A stretch of 64,000 nt of DNA, from assembly GCA_024349245.1 (NCBI GenBank), contig JALDNG010000015.1, positions 16,424,001-16,488,000 of the forward strand, in the 5' to 3' direction. Within the stretch, counting starts at the first letter, position 1; the number at the start of each line of letters is the position of its first letter. Position numbers and translations under genes: made by a program. Below are positions 23,301 to 36,159 of this stretch, one piece after another. Origin of the DNA: Neodontobutis hainanensis. Its lineage: Eukaryota > Chordata > Actinopteri > Gobiiformes > Odontobutidae. Below the pieces are notes generated by a model. It was not told where the DNA came from. It worked only from the letters and a program-made list of their open reading frames with translations, and did not search any database.

Positions 23301-25313
23301 TGGAGTGTTGAATGTGATAAAACAATCAGATAACTACCGTTAAGCAACATTTGTTTCTAGATGTAATTGCCGTTTTGTAATTAATGTTTGGTCACAAAAT
23401 ATCTGCTGCTCATATGAGGCATGCAACAAATTTAGATTGTATTACATTCTGACTAACCCATGCAATTTTAATCTACATCATGCTATTAGCAATTCTCATT
23501 ATGGTAAAGTCTTCAAAGCAATTCTCTCACTGTAAGTAAAAGAAAAAATAATTCAGACACATTCAACCTCAATGAACCAGGAACACAATTGCCTGCAACA
23601 TAAATATGAACCAGTGAGCTTAAAATTTAAAGTCAACACCACCAAAGTCTATGTTTTTTTTCTTTTCACAATAATGATGTTGATAGTAGTTGTATTGGCC
23701 AGTCTTTTTTTAAAATCCAGAGTCAAGCTGCATTGTTTGGTCAGCGCTTTCTGACCATCCCATTTGGTACACACTAAATACAAACCACAGTCACCTGGAG
23801 CTTTCACATTAGCAGAAAAGACTAAACCAAGTTTGACAAAAGTTAGGTTTTTGACCAAATAAAGAAAGTCATAGATGATTACAAAAGCAAAGAAGAGAAA
23901 TAGTATAAGGAAAATGGAAAACAGATTTCAATGTGGTACACAATTAAACAGTACATCTGAAGTTGATGCTGCTGGTATAAATTCTATATTAATGATACAA
24001 GGTCTCTGGTATCTCCACACTAATCTATGCATTTATTTCCTTTAACTTTTTTTCCACCAGAAAATACATAGCTTAACAATCATTAGATGTTCCTTCAAAA
24101 GGGTTTTGATGGTCCCCTGACATACTCACTGAGTGCAAGGAGACACACCTCCCATTGTTATGAAGATAGTCCCCAGAGATTCTTTTGATAAGAGTTTGAG
24201 AACTGGAGTATGAAACAAAAAGTTACAAATAACACACTTCAATCTAGACCTCATACTGTTGGAAGTGGCACAAAAATCAAAAAATGAGTGTCCATTCATG
24301 TGTCCCCTCTCTCTGATCCTGACAGGCGATGGGATCACTGTGGAGCAGGTGCACTTTACTCCTGCAGTGACTCACCGGACCTCTCACCCCATTCGCCAAA
24401 CATCACCTGATTCAGAGCACTGCCATTCTCTCACAGAGTCATTGTTGAAGCCGTGTTCCTGCCTCCTACCAGCTGGTGTCTCCACCACACACCAGATGGC
24501 TCTGCTTGCCTGAAAAAAAAAACATTTACCCTTTCGGTCTGATCGTGACAGATTCTTGTGCCAAGTGCTCACATCTTTACCACTAGTACGGAGGTGGCAG
24601 CGTTGGTTAGTGCTGTCACCACACACAACTCGGTTCTTGTCTTGACGTGGACTTTTGAAAATAGATTTAAATCCAGATGAAATTAGAAGCTGCCTACATG
24701 TTGGTGCCTTGATCTGTGTTCTATTGATTATTATGCTTTGATACGTTATCGATAAAAAATATTAAAAGTCTATTTAAATAATAATTCTTTATAGGCTTAT
24801 AGTTTTGTTCATTTTTGTTTTAATTCATAAAGTAGATTGTGAATAATCTGTAGTATGTAACACACTCTCATTTTTACTGCTAATAGTTTACCCTCCTCCC
24901 TAAGGTCATATATAGGACACATAGGGGGATTTAATAGTAATCAAAGAAAACCTCTGACGGTGCAGAGCTAATGGTGTCAAAGCAGGACACGACACACGTC
25001 TGGAATCAACATGTATCTGTGTGACCTTTTCTCACTCTAAGCCCACTGGCTGAAAATGTCAAAGCCCCAGTCTGTGTCACTACTATGAGCAGTCATGTCC
25101 AGGTCATGTTCATGTCCTGAAGATTAATGACACTTGGGCATTAAAGGTTCTTTAAAGGTAGTTTGCAATGTTTAATTCAGTCTATACATTGATGGTACAA
25201 GTTTTTTTTTTATTTCCAAGGAGTCATAAACCACCATTGCATTTGGTTACAGGCCCTTTTTTCCAGAGAAAAAGTTACCTTTCCCCTTAAGGTAACAATA
25301 GTGGTATTTCCAA
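20324..25313. other. noncoding, no gene seen
   Basis: Five kilobases of mainly unique sequence. A short AATTTCCCTTGTGGATTAAT at 21192-21211 resembles the 3' ends of some fish LINEs but is too short to assign. Less AT-rich blocks at 21700-22480 and 22860-23240 hold short open frames with no recognised family. Confidence 0.35.
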
Positions 25314-25424
25314 AACACACACACACACGCACGCACGCACGGACACACGCACACACATTTGCACGCACGCACGCATGCACGCATACACACATACACACTC
25401 ACAAACATACACACGCACACACAT

Positions 25425-25481
<57 letters not shown>

Positions 25482-25498
25482 CACACACACACACACAC
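25314..25498. repeat. CA/TG microsatellite, interrupted
   Basis: About 185 bp of (CA)n with ACGC, ATAC and ATGC interruptions. The longest pure run is about 49 nt at 25426-25474. Long alternating purine-pyrimidine DNA of this kind can adopt Z-form and is length-variable. The open frames across it (Cys-Val or His-Thr repeats) are artefacts. Confidence 0.98.
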
Positions 25499-26148
25499 TC
25501 ACTGAAACTATCAGCAATGTAAATAGGTTAGTCAGTGACAAATTCTATATGCTGTTTTATCAGGTTGGATACAACCATCCAAGATCTTTTCTTTTTTGTC
25601 CCTTTCCATAGAGCTGTCATTTTTTTTTTCCCTCTAAGGTTTCTAAGGACTGGCCATTAGAAAAAAAAAACATTATAGGATGTCAAGAATAGTTTTTTTC
25701 TGTTAGCTCTTACTTGTTCCCAGCATCATTTGGTCGATGGGGTAAATTAAATTGCCAACATTTCTTTTTTCACCATCTTAAAAAAATAATAAAATAATAA
25801 ATCTGATGAAGCCGATAAGCACAGGGCTGAATGATGTCCATGTCTGAAAGCAGTGTGAGCACTCAGGGGTACAGTCAAAGACACTCTGAGATAAAAGCCA
25901 TAATACTTTGCCACACACTTCCTGTCTTCTTTGTGATTCCCAATAAAAAAAAAAAAAGGAAAAGGATGTTTGTAGTCCTCCAGAGCTCTGTGTGTTGTGC
26001 TTATTGTCCAGAATTTATTTTACAATAACAGCCGTCTGCATCTTGAGAACCTAGATGCATGATATAATACTGCTGGCCCACAAAAATAAAGAATAAATGT
26101 GGTTCCACTTTTGTCTGAAATGGTGTCAGTATAATAGATGGTGTAGAG
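25499..26148. other. noncoding, no gene seen
   Basis: AT-rich with several homopolymer A and T runs (for example 25620-25630 and 25661-25670). Nothing recognisable. Confidence 0.4.
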
Positions 26149-26560
26149 CAAGGGTGGGCAATTATATTTACCCAAGGGCCACATTAGAACTAAGCAGAGT
26201 CTTGTGAAGGGCCAGGCAAACACGATAAACTCACTTATGTGCAATAAAAACACATTTCTTTTGCTTATATTTAAAAGTTTAAAACTATAGGCAAAATGTC
26301 CAATAAACATATATTCAACACTGCAGTCACAGCTGCCACCTAGGTTTTAGACCACTCTTAAAAATGTATTCTAAAATCATTGAAAACCTTCTTATTGAGA
26401 GTAGAGATAATAGCTTTAGGGAAGGTTGTTACCATTTGGAGCATGACGTATAGTGGGTTCAACTGATCCCAGCAGAATATTGAAGGAAAAAGGAAAAATA
26501 TATGTAGTGTTTAATTATTAATAAATTATAAGTGAATGCTTGGCAGGCCAGATGAAACAG
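26149..26560. mobile_element. hAT-like repeat remnant
   Basis: The left end CAAGGGTGGGCAATTATATT, followed by ACCCAAGGGCCACATTAGAA and GAAGGGCCAGGCAAAC, is characteristic of fish hAT-derived repeats. The sequence GGCAGGCCAGATGAAACAGG near 26540 resembles the far end. A right terminus and target duplication were not found, so the copy is truncated or eroded. Confidence 0.55.
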
Positions 26561-26579
26561 GTCACTTCTAGAGCAAAAT

Positions 26580-26770
26580 TCTGATTGGTTATTGCGGCAC
26601 AAATATTTGCCAAAGTTCCAATTTTAAAATTTTTGCAAATTGTGTGAAACATTTTCAAGGCACAATTTGCTCAATTCGTGCCACCTCATTCGCTCAAATT
26701 GCGCCACAGGATGTCTAATTGTGTCTTTGCATTGAACATGTACATCACTCTGGTGTGAATGCACCATTAC
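26580..26770. repeat. dispersed fish repeat (GCGCCACAGGATGTCTAATT type)
   Basis: The block with TTGCGCCACAGGATGTCTAA, TTGTGTCTTTGCATTGAACA and ACTCTGGTGTGAATGCACCA matches in order a repeat common in fish genomes, with CpG sites decayed to TpG/CpA. The superfamily is not assigned. Confidence 0.5.
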
Positions 26771-26954
26771 ACATGTTCAGGGGCTAGCATAGGTTGTCAT
26801 CTGCTGTGGGTTTGCGCTGCTACTGGGACTAAAATCACAGGCCACAGGATATATGGCAACATCAAGATCTGATAACTGACATTTATACATTAACACATGT
26901 TACTTATTGTTGGAGACATTTAGGGAACACAGTGCAAATAATTAGGTATATTTA

Positions 26955-27275
26955 TATAGGCGCTCCTGCCTCACAGCCACAAAATCTTGAATTCCAACCC
27001 CGGCCGACTCGAGCGTCCTCGGTCAACTCCAGTCTCTCTGTGAGGGGTCTGCATGTCCTCACCGTGTTACTGTGGGTTCTCTCCAAGTACTGCTTCCTCC
27101 CACCTCCCAAAGACATGCATGATTAGGTTAATTTGCAACTTTAAAGTATCCTGAGTGAATGGTTGTCCTGTCAGTGTCTCTAAATGTCCACGACCAACTG
27201 GCCATTTTCCAGTGTACCCCACCCAAGGCTCAAAGTTGATGGGATAGGCTCCAATCATCTAATGGGAATTAGCGG
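26955..27275 (+). repeat. tRNA-like-headed dispersed repeat, nearly full
   Basis: In order: CTCCTGCCTCACAG head, GAATTCCAACCCC (degenerate box B), GTCTGCATGTCCTCACC, GTGGGTTCTCTCC, CCCAAAGACATGCATGATTA, GAGTGAATGGTTGTC, CAGTGTACCCCACCC and GATGGGATAGGCTCCA. This is the plus-strand order of a very common teleost repeat. It shares a CCGACTCG...CTCGG...CAACTC segment with the inverted copy at 31086-31478. Confidence 0.8.
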
Positions 27276-28613
27276 AAAAAAAGGTCACCAACTTACATTT
27301 CCCTATTTTTTACTAACTTTAAAATTTGATTTAGTTTTTAGAAACAAGTGCAAAAATAAATGTTAGTATGTATTATTACAGGGCTAAAAGTCACAGCCAT
27401 GCACTCTTAGCTTAAGTAAGTACTGTATGTAAAAATGAAGATTTGCTTTGAATATATTTTCATTTGGACCATTGATAATGCATTGATATTGAATAAATGA
27501 AAAAAGTTACGTTTAATTCGGGAGACTGTGATGCCTGTGTGCGTATAAACCTAACATATGCATACTCATGTCTACACTTTGATATTGTCATCATAAAAGG
27601 CTTCACTCCTTGATTAGACATTTATGGGTTTCTGGCAGCTTCCTGTTTGCGTTTTATATGAAGTACTTCCATCATGCCCTCACTAATCATAAAAGTGTGC
27701 AGAGACACTGTGCGCTGTATATTCAAGTGGAGATGTGATGGAAACGTGGTAATTGAGGTGTTCTGCATGAGAGCTGTGTGACATGACCCTGCGCAGACAT
27801 TTTGATCATTCAAACTTATAAAAGAAGTGGAGGACGACTGATGAAATGACACGCTTTCAACATCGCCATATCCATTATCAACGCAATAAATGAGACCAGG
27901 AGCTTTTTTAGTCTTTGATTCGAGATAAAAGATAGTTTCAAAAGGCGCAGTATTACAGGTTATCATTTTATTAGATAGACTAGATGAAAATGTGGCAGAC
28001 CAAATATTGGTATAAACACTTTGTTGCTTATAGTCATTGTAGAGAGTAAGCACAATATATTCTGTGTTACAGCATATTGGTATAAAGGTGATTTTTGGTG
28101 AACTACAGCTAATTGTGAAAAAATTATTGCATTCAACAAAATAGAGAATGAACAGCTTAACAAACCCTTTGTGTTTCTGACCTGTTTAATGCTTGTAGTT
28201 TTGCAGCAAAACTGTTTGATACCTGAACCAAACCAAGGATTGAATGGCAAAGACTTCTATGCGAAAGTCATCCCAAAGCGTAATCAATCAGTATACAGAC
28301 ACAGGATCTTCTGTTACCTTGCACAGCAGCTGATTGTGTGTTAATCCCTGTTTACCAAGTTAAAAGAGGTCAATAATAGGAAGATACTTAATTACAAAGG
28401 ACATTATTTACGAAATCTCCATGAGAGTCCACTTTGACCATAGCATTATATCCACCTATTGGACAAAATTATTTAGGTCATCTTTTTGCCCCAAACCAGC
28501 TTTAACTCATTCCGGCTTGGACAGCCCTAGCTTCCTCTAATAGCAGCATTGACAGGAAGTCCTAAAAGGTGTAAGGTTTCCCTCCCATAAATTGTTCTTG
28601 TTTAGCCCATTTA
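27276..28613. other. noncoding, no gene seen
   Basis: Minus-strand frames of 143 and 95 codons (27622-28250 overall) overlap each other and show no family resemblance. The region 27780-27960 has a mixed composition that could be conserved noncoding DNA. Confidence 0.3.
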
Positions 28614-29547
28614 GAGCAAGGCAATTTTATTTATATAGCATAATTCATACACTGGGTAACTCAAAGTGCATTACAGGAATAAAAGACAATTTACAAAATG
28701 TAGATTAAGAAACATAAGAAAAATTAAAAACATTTTAAAAGAAGAATGCAGATATAATACTAAAATACTTTAAGTTGTAGTGTAGGCGGCGCTAAAGAGG
28801 AAGGTATTTAACCTCCTCTTGAACATTGTTAGAGTTGAGGTTGTTCCAGGTTTTTGCTGCATGAAACTTAAACGCTGCTTCAACATGTTTATTTCTAACT
28901 CTGGGCAAGAGCAGAAGCCTGTCCCAGATGTTCTCAGAGTCTGAGGAGGCTCATAAGCTACTAGCATTTCAGAAATATATTCTGGTGCTAAACCATTTAG
29001 AGACTTGTAAACCAGCAGTGCTGTTTTAAAGTCTATTTTCTGAGCAACAGGAAGCCAGTGCAGAGATTTTAAAACTGGACTGATGTGGTTGTACTTCCTG
29101 GTGTTAGTTAGAACCCGAGCAGCAGCATTCTGAATAAGCTGCAGCTGTCTTAACCCTCGTTTTGAGAGACCAGTGAGCAGGCCGTTACAGTAATCTAACC
29201 TGCTGGAGATAAAAGCATGAATAAGTTTCTCTAAGTCTGGTTGTGACATTAGCCCTTTGACTCTGGAAATATTTTTAAGGTGATAAAATGCGGATGATGT
29301 AGTTTCTAGTAGTTTCTAACCTGGTTTTTAGATTTTAGAAAAAGAGACTTGCGGTGACTGTTGACACTTTCTCTTTGTTTCTGTTCCCAAAGATGATTAG
29401 TTCAGTCTTGTTTCTGTTCAGTTGGAGAAAATTATTTTGCAGCCACACATCAATCTGTTCAATGCAGTGACACAGTGAATGGATTGGTCCATTTTCACTT
29501 GCTGTGAGTGAAATGCAAATCTGAGTGTCATCTGCATAATTATGCAT
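28614..29547 (-). mobile_element. L2-clade LINE, copy 2 (5'-truncated at the catalytic box)
   Basis: Minus-strand element whose 3' tail ends at about 28614 (TATATAAATAAAATTGCC on the minus strand). Its 5' end lies just upstream of the YADD catalytic box (readable as NYADDTQICISL). It keeps a 159-codon open frame (29249-28770) with SSRLDYCNGLLTGLSKRGLR, QNAAARVLTNTRKY and LHWLPVAQKIDFK, the conserved C-terminal region of L2 reverse transcriptases. The segment between the palm remnant and this frame is shortened around 29300-29325, where TAGTAGTTTCTA is partly duplicated. Loss of the 5' part is the usual result of incomplete target-primed reverse transcription. Confidence 0.88.
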
Positions 29548-31085
29548 TTAACCCTTTATGGTTTACCTCTTTCCCTCATATCCAGCACTTTTGGTACTGA
29601 ACTACGGCAGAGAGGCTCCAGCCAACTCATCCAGCCATCACTGTGCCTCAAAGTCACTGAAATCCTAACCTCTGCTCACTTGATAAAATGGGTGTTTTGT
29701 TGACAGATGTAGAAACTAACTATTTCTAACATGCTTCAACCATGTTTATGCAGAAGTGAGGAGATCTGAATATTGCATAGCACACCTGTTTCCACGTGGT
29801 TAGCTGCGCTGTATGCACCGCGACATACATCGCCCATATCAGTTAATGCACAATGAGTAGAAGGAGACAGGTGGTCAGCAACCTGTGGGAGCAGGTCCCT
29901 CCGGGTGCTGCCTGATGATGGTGAAAACATGGACAGGCATTGTATTAATCCAATTCCATGGCAGTAATGTGGAAAATCCAGCAGCTGTTTGAGCTTTATA
30001 TAGAAGAGCCTTGGGCATGAGAAACCTGCAGTGATTCAAATGGCACAAAGGTACTGGGCCTGAAATACAGCACTCTTCCCCCGGCACTTACATCTCCCTG
30101 GTTCCCCTTTACCTTTCTCTTCCCCTTTCAGCATCACTCTGCTTAATTTTACTTTGCCTCCAATTTCCTCATTTGCTGTCTCTTATATACTCTCATGGTC
30201 TTCCTGCTATTTTCCGTGCCTGCAGTCCACGTCTTTCATCTTCCCTTTACAACCCAATTGCCTGGGCAGTTACAGCCCAAATCTGTCCTTTACCCCTCCC
30301 ATCTCCTCATTCATTTTCACTCACCTTGTCCTTTTCCATGTCTTTGCTCTCTTCAGGAACTCTCCAGTCTCTAGAGCAACAGCAAACTCTCAGCGGGACA
30401 TTAATGTGTAGTTTAAAGTATACAAATAACTGTTGCTCCCATGAAAGCTTTGAGAAAACAACAGCTAATGGCCACCACCAGAGACCTTGTGTGAAAGACC
30501 GAGTTTTTACATACAAAAGCTTCTCAGATCACTGTCCAGAGCCATATTTCAGTAAAACTGTCTCATAAAGTCTAATGAGCCTAATTCTCGTGCCAAAAAA
30601 AGAAAATGGCCATTATAATGACCACAATTAGAGCTCCCTGCATCATAATACCACACATTACCACCTCATTGAGCTGCGAAGAATGTGGCCATTGTAGGAG
30701 CTTTTATATAATGTTGCACTGGCCATTCACCCTCTTTACACTGGAGATTTCTCATGTCATTAACAATATCAGACCAGAGAAATAAAATCAAATAAATTAT
30801 TTTTTATCCATTACAGTCAAATGTTATCTCACCACAAGAATCTTTGCTACAAGAGCATTGTGATTATCCGGATTCAGAAAAACAGATACAGAAACATACA
30901 GTATAAAGTATATATTGCTTAAAAGCGTCTACATGATGCAGTAATTTCCCAAGCGCTGCACAGTGACTCCCTGTTAGTCCCAATGCCAGACTGGAAGCAC
31001 TGCATTGAAATGAATTTCCCAAAGGGAGCAATATGTTTTGGACAACAATAGTAACAGTTATAGTGCTTTGCACAAACCAATTTAT
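29548..31085. other. noncoding, no gene seen
   Basis: Unique sequence. Overlapping frames at 30154-30568 (plus) and 30307-30516 (minus) shadow each other in a C/T-rich stretch and are not credible genes. Confidence 0.4.
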
Positions 31086-31478
31086 TCTTTATTCACTTTC
31101 TTCCTCTTAGTCCCGTTAGGGGTTACGGGTGACTGGAACCCATCCCAGCAGCTTTGGGCCTTATGCGGAGTACACCCTGGACAGTGGCCAGTTAGTCGCA
31201 GGGCTGACATTTAGACATAGACAGTAACAAACCACCATTTCTCACATTTATTCACTAGGGACACTTTTAGAGTTGCCAATGTGTACTGTATACGCACATG
31301 TCTTTGGACCGTTGGACAAAGTGCCCGGAAAGAACCCATGGGGAGGACATGCATACTCCACATAGAAAGGCTAGAGTTGGCCGAGAATTTTCGAGTCGGT
31401 CGGGGTTTGAACTCACAACCTTTCTGTGAGGTAGGAGTGCTAACCACCCTGCCATGTGAACCGAATTCATTCATCCAT
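31086..31478 (-). repeat. tRNA-like-headed dispersed repeat, near full length
   Basis: On the minus strand the order is: GGCAGGGTGGTTAGCACTCC head, box-B-like TGAGTTCAAACCCC, GGAGTATGCATGTCCTCCCC, TGGGTTCTTTCCGGGC, CCAAAGACATGTGCGTAT, CAGGGTGTACTCCGC and GATGGGTTCCAGTC, then a tail of GAATAAAGAATAAA. About 393 bp and almost complete. The flanking ATTCATTCATCCATTTATTC may be part of the simple-repeat tail or target site. Confidence 0.85.
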
Positions 31479-34400
31479 TTATTCTATCTAACGCAAACAT
31501 TTTAAAAGTTGTTCAGTTCTGTATAAGTGCATCAAAAAAGCACTCTGCATTTGCCAGTCTGTGATCAAGAGAAAAGCTTAATTAAACCCTTTTGAAGGAG
31601 CCACAGGTTTTGTTTATTTCTCATTTCTGTTCCTGTACATCTGCCCAAAGTGAAGTCATCATCAGACCTATTAGATGGGTTTGTTTATAAAGCATGTCCC
31701 TTCAGGGCTATATTAGGAGCTCACAGGTAATGCCAATGAGACTTCAAGGTCTCAAAAACATTTATTTATCTTCAAAAGGTCATAGATGTTAAAACAGGTA
31801 ATAACTGACAGCTTTAATAACCAATTATTGTGAGTGTGTCACTAAATCCAATTTCACTGCACAAAATCTGGTCCAAAACACCAAAAAGCAACATAGCAGC
31901 TCACTTAAGCACACGATTTGCCTTCACCTTTTCATGTTGGCAGAACATTTTGCAACTGTTTAGCTACTCACAATAGACCTATTCTATTTTTGGGGGAAGA
32001 AAACAAAACAATGAAATTAATTTCGATTCAAGTCACAATGTACAATAAAATTTACTGGTGCTGAAACAGGCCTTTTGACAGCTATTACAACATTATATTT
32101 GTCCTGTGTTCCTGGGAACCTGGAGCTTTTGAGGGTTGAAATGCCCTCCTCCCTCCTCATTCTGTCACTGCCTTCTACTCTGCTAACACTTGTGACCTTT
32201 CATCTTTACTGTACCTATAATTGCAGCGCCTGCGGTAGGGAGCTTTAATGGCCAGAGACTTGAAACGGGGAACAAAACGTAATATAGAAAGATGGAGAGG
32301 AGAAATTCCGAACAACCTTCCTCCTCCTCCATCCATTGTCTTTTCCCTCTTTTCTTCTTTTGCATCATCTTTTCTCATTTCGATTGAAGGCTAATACCCA
32401 GGTGATGCATGCCTGTGCCTCGTAAGCCCAGTATGAGCTCGTGGCTCTGAAGACTTCTCATTTTCATTGTGAAATAAAAAGGCTACACACAAAACAACTT
32501 AAGGAAGGTTAATGTATTCCCAACATCTTATCTACATTGAAAGTCGACAAGCCATCACATTGCTGTAAAAGACTAAACTCTGACTGAACACCCAGGCTCC
32601 TGGTGCTTACTTAAATTATGCACTCGCAGAGAACTAATGCAATAGCTGTTTTCCCTTGCCACTGGACCATAGTGAGCCTATTAAAATCACATTGAGACTT
32701 GCCTTTCACTACAATGTTCCCCTCATCAAAAGCCCATGGCAGCATTAAATGAGCAGGCCTGAAGATGAGCTCGAGAAGCCATTGATTTGATATGACTTGA
32801 TTATAATATCAGTAATGGCCCCCTAAATACTATGGCTTGCTATAATAAAGGGACAGTGAAGGGATTTATCAGCTCTATCATACTTCACTATGTTTTTGCT
32901 TGAAGAAAATCTGGAGCCAACCAGCCAGCTCCAGACGGCAATAAAGACCAACAAATCCTTTACAGCCAATAACTTACAAAACGTTGTGTATACTTGCAAT
33001 AGGAAGCACCATTATGTAATACAGTGTTGGTAATAATGACAGGCTTAAGGTGGATGGGATTGAAAATATGCATGTGCAAAGGTTAGGCTTATATTAAATG
33101 ACACGTTTTTTCTTAAAATATTATTTTTGGGGAGATTGCATTTTTGTATAATATTTTAAAGGAAAGTGTGAATTGGGTGAGCATTTGTTCACAGGGTTCA
33201 TTAGTTTACTTATGGCCGCAAATCAGGAAGTGAGAACCAGGTAAACGAACATGCATTATGTCACATTCGCTGAATCAGTGCAGGTTCTCATTATATTGAC
33301 TGTACAGGCTTACAGAGGCGACCGCAACAAATTCAGATTTAGATTCATTCTGCACATCAGGCTGTTGCTGATGCATGTATGGGTTAGAAGTTATTTGAAC
33401 TACAGAAACCTCCATGATGTACCTTTAAATTATGTAGTAATCTAAATAATGTGGACAAATCAATGGTTCAATGGCAATTGATCTGTGCATGTCCACAAAG
33501 CTCCTTTTTACAGTGAATATTTGCTTCAGCCTGGCTTTTAATGGTTAAGAGCAACCGTCCATTGACCATACAAACTGGATTAATATTAAACCCATTGAAT
33601 GAATTATAATGAAAGTAAGTAATTAGTGCCTAGTTATTAACTTATTGCTTGGGTCCACCTTTTCCAGTCATGCCAAATTCCAGAAAGCATTTGTTGTTTA
33701 AGCACAATGAATAACAATCACATTTTACGTTGTTATATTCATTTTGCGGCTTAATCTTTGATCCCATGAATAACTGAAACAGTGATAGTATGTGTTTTTT
33801 ATGTGTTCTCTGTATATCTCTGGCTTCACATTAGTTACTTGTGCTGCTTCTTGTGAAAGTACTTGGGCATGGGTTGCTAGTGTGTGCACACTTTAGATGC
33901 AGAGACTTTTCTGAGGCAAAAAAACTCTTGGCTGAAGTGATTTGGAATCTTAGTCGAGACTGAGACCTGTCTAACGTTTAGAGATTGCTTCTCAGCATCA
34001 CTTTTACACCTTTAGTATTGCAAGCACCCACAACAGAGCTGTCATCTAATCAACACAAGTGTTCTATATGTTGTACGAAAATAGGTCATGACCAAAAGTC
34101 TTTAATGACTGTCTATAATGTTATTGTGATTAGACAAATAAAGACAACATATTGAAGTGAAAGATTACTCAGCTCTGAGTCCGTGGGTGCTATTTGAGTA
34201 CACACTGGTCTTTGATTGCCAGAAGCTTTTAATGGAATTGACCGGTGAGCATTGCTTTCTTTTAAAGTTACACAATGAGGATATATTTTGGTCTTGCATT
34301 ACTCAACTTGTGAGTTTCCAGAATGAATGAATCCAGATGCCAAATGTCTGAAAGAAGCTGCTTGGGAGACAGGGTTAATGTCTTCCTACGCTGCCATCTC

Positions 34401-34745
34401 TCCACCACAGAGCCACTCAAATCTGTCAAGGTTGTCTTAAGCCTCACTCAGGTAATTTATAAGGGTCAAAAGGGTAAAGGCAGAGGTGGTGCAATTGATT
34501 CTCACATGTTTAATCTCTGCCAATTTTGAATTCTGCTGGGGAATTAATACAGTGCCTAAAGAAGACATACAGTTGAGTCTGCACACCCTCCCACACAGCA
34601 GGAAGGATCAGCACACAATGACTCTCACTGTCGACATCAGCCTTCAATGTTATTCAGTAAAGAGTTTAAATAGATACATACCATGAGACACTGTCAAGCC
34701 TTATTTAATTTGAGTCTAAATGCAGTAAAAAGCCTTTTTTTACAA
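31479..34745. other. noncoding; possible conserved blocks
   Basis: No gene seen. GTCCCTTCAGGGCTATATTA at 31696-31715 followed by GGAGCTCACAGG repeats the motif found at 2709. The stretch 32640-32890 (TTGATATGACTTGATTATAA, TAATGGCCCCCTAAATACTA) looks like conserved noncoding DNA by composition, without alignment support. Confidence 0.3.
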
Positions 34746-35058
34746 TAAAGGTATATTGTGTAAAATATTGTAGTCAGAAAACAAAACTATGCTAACTATG
34801 TAATTGTCTGTGACTGTGTATGATCTTTGTGTTTGCATATCTTGGGAAGTTAAAATCTAAAACTTAATTGCTAGTGGAAACAGTGGACCAAAAACCAATG
34901 TAAGTAGCCTCTGCTTCTGCAACTGCTCAGAGCGGACAAACAGAGCACTGCTGGAGGAGACCTAAATTCATGTTTCTTTTTTAACACGATTGTGTATACA
35001 AAGTTTCTATGCAATGTAGCTAAAGATCCTGCCAAAAACGGCATAATGCATCTCTAAA
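34746..35058. mobile_element. miniature element related to 9.6 kb and 12.7 kb copies
   Basis: The left end TAAAGGTATATTGTGTAAAA resembles the 9622 element. The right end, read on the other strand, is TTTAGAGATGCATTATGCC, an imperfect inverted partner. The size (about 313 bp) is close to the 325 bp of the 9622 block. The interior (34880-34990) matches the 12733-12850 repeat. No coding capacity. Confidence 0.45.
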
Positions 35059-36159
35059 TTAATAGCTTCTATTTGAAATGAAATATCAGTAATGCATAAA
35101 TTTGTATAGTTTTACAGCAGATGACCCTGTACAGTAGAACATGAACCATTTATCCATTTTATAAGAGAGTTTCATACTATGCATAAAAGCAACAGCCTGT
35201 GAGTAGGAAAAAAAGCAACATTAAAAGCAACATTTGCATAAAATCTTGTAACATCACTTTTACATGGTTCTCTGGCTTGAACATGCTTGAATGAAAATCT
35301 GGTTGGTGATTGGATTTATCAACCGTAATTTTATCCAATCAGAGCAGCGCCATGTTGTTTATGTTCATAACAGTAAAACGCCTGCTAAATCTTTAAACCC
35401 AAAACACGCCCAGCCCTGTCAGTACTGCCACAAACACTTTGCTTTGCACAGGTCAAGATGTATTTTGGCAAGTTTGTAAATTCACAAATCTTGCAAAAAT
35501 CATGCTGCAGCATAATGTTACTGTTAAATTGTTACAAACTACAGAATGCATAGGTGGTGCATATCAGGAAACCTATATCATCACATTAAAAGCAAACATT
35601 TGTGAAATATATGTTGAATTCTTATACTCTTATACATTATTGTTGAATATGACAGTGAGACATAGACAATTCACAATCACAGCAGGATTTGATCAATGAA
35701 CAGCACTAATGTTGAAAAGTGGTGAGTGAAACTTTGGAATTTTGGTTGTCCCTCTGGATTGGTGTCAACCCAAGGACTTTACGTGGCTTGATGGATTTAT
35801 GAGTAGAAAAATTATATCTCTTTGGGGACATTTCCTTCAAAGTAAGGTCAGTTCTTTAATTAAACTTTCAACAGAGAGTCCTTCAGCTGATTGTGTTACA
35901 GTTAATTATAAACCCCAGAGTCAATATTATTATTGTAGAGCATATCCCAGATGTACATTTTCCATTTGTGCTATGTCATGCAATCTTATCAAATGAGATG
36001 TATGGATCGAGACATTAGCATGAAGCATTTCACTTAACAAATTATTTCTACTAAATTACTATTGATCACAGTAATTAAACTGTATCAATCCACCCTTAAT
36101 ACATTTTTGCACTGAAGTTATTGTTAGTGTCTGTTCATTCCAAGCATCTCCCATGGAAC
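35059..36159. other. noncoding, no gene seen
   Basis: AT-rich unique sequence with short open frames only. Confidence 0.4.

Noticed and set aside
25210..25611. Several open frames encoding Cys-Val or His-Thr repeats
   Set aside because: They are translations of the CA microsatellite in different frames and strands.
30154..30568. Two overlapping plus-strand frames and one minus-strand frame
   Set aside because: They shadow one another in a pyrimidine-rich stretch and resemble no family.
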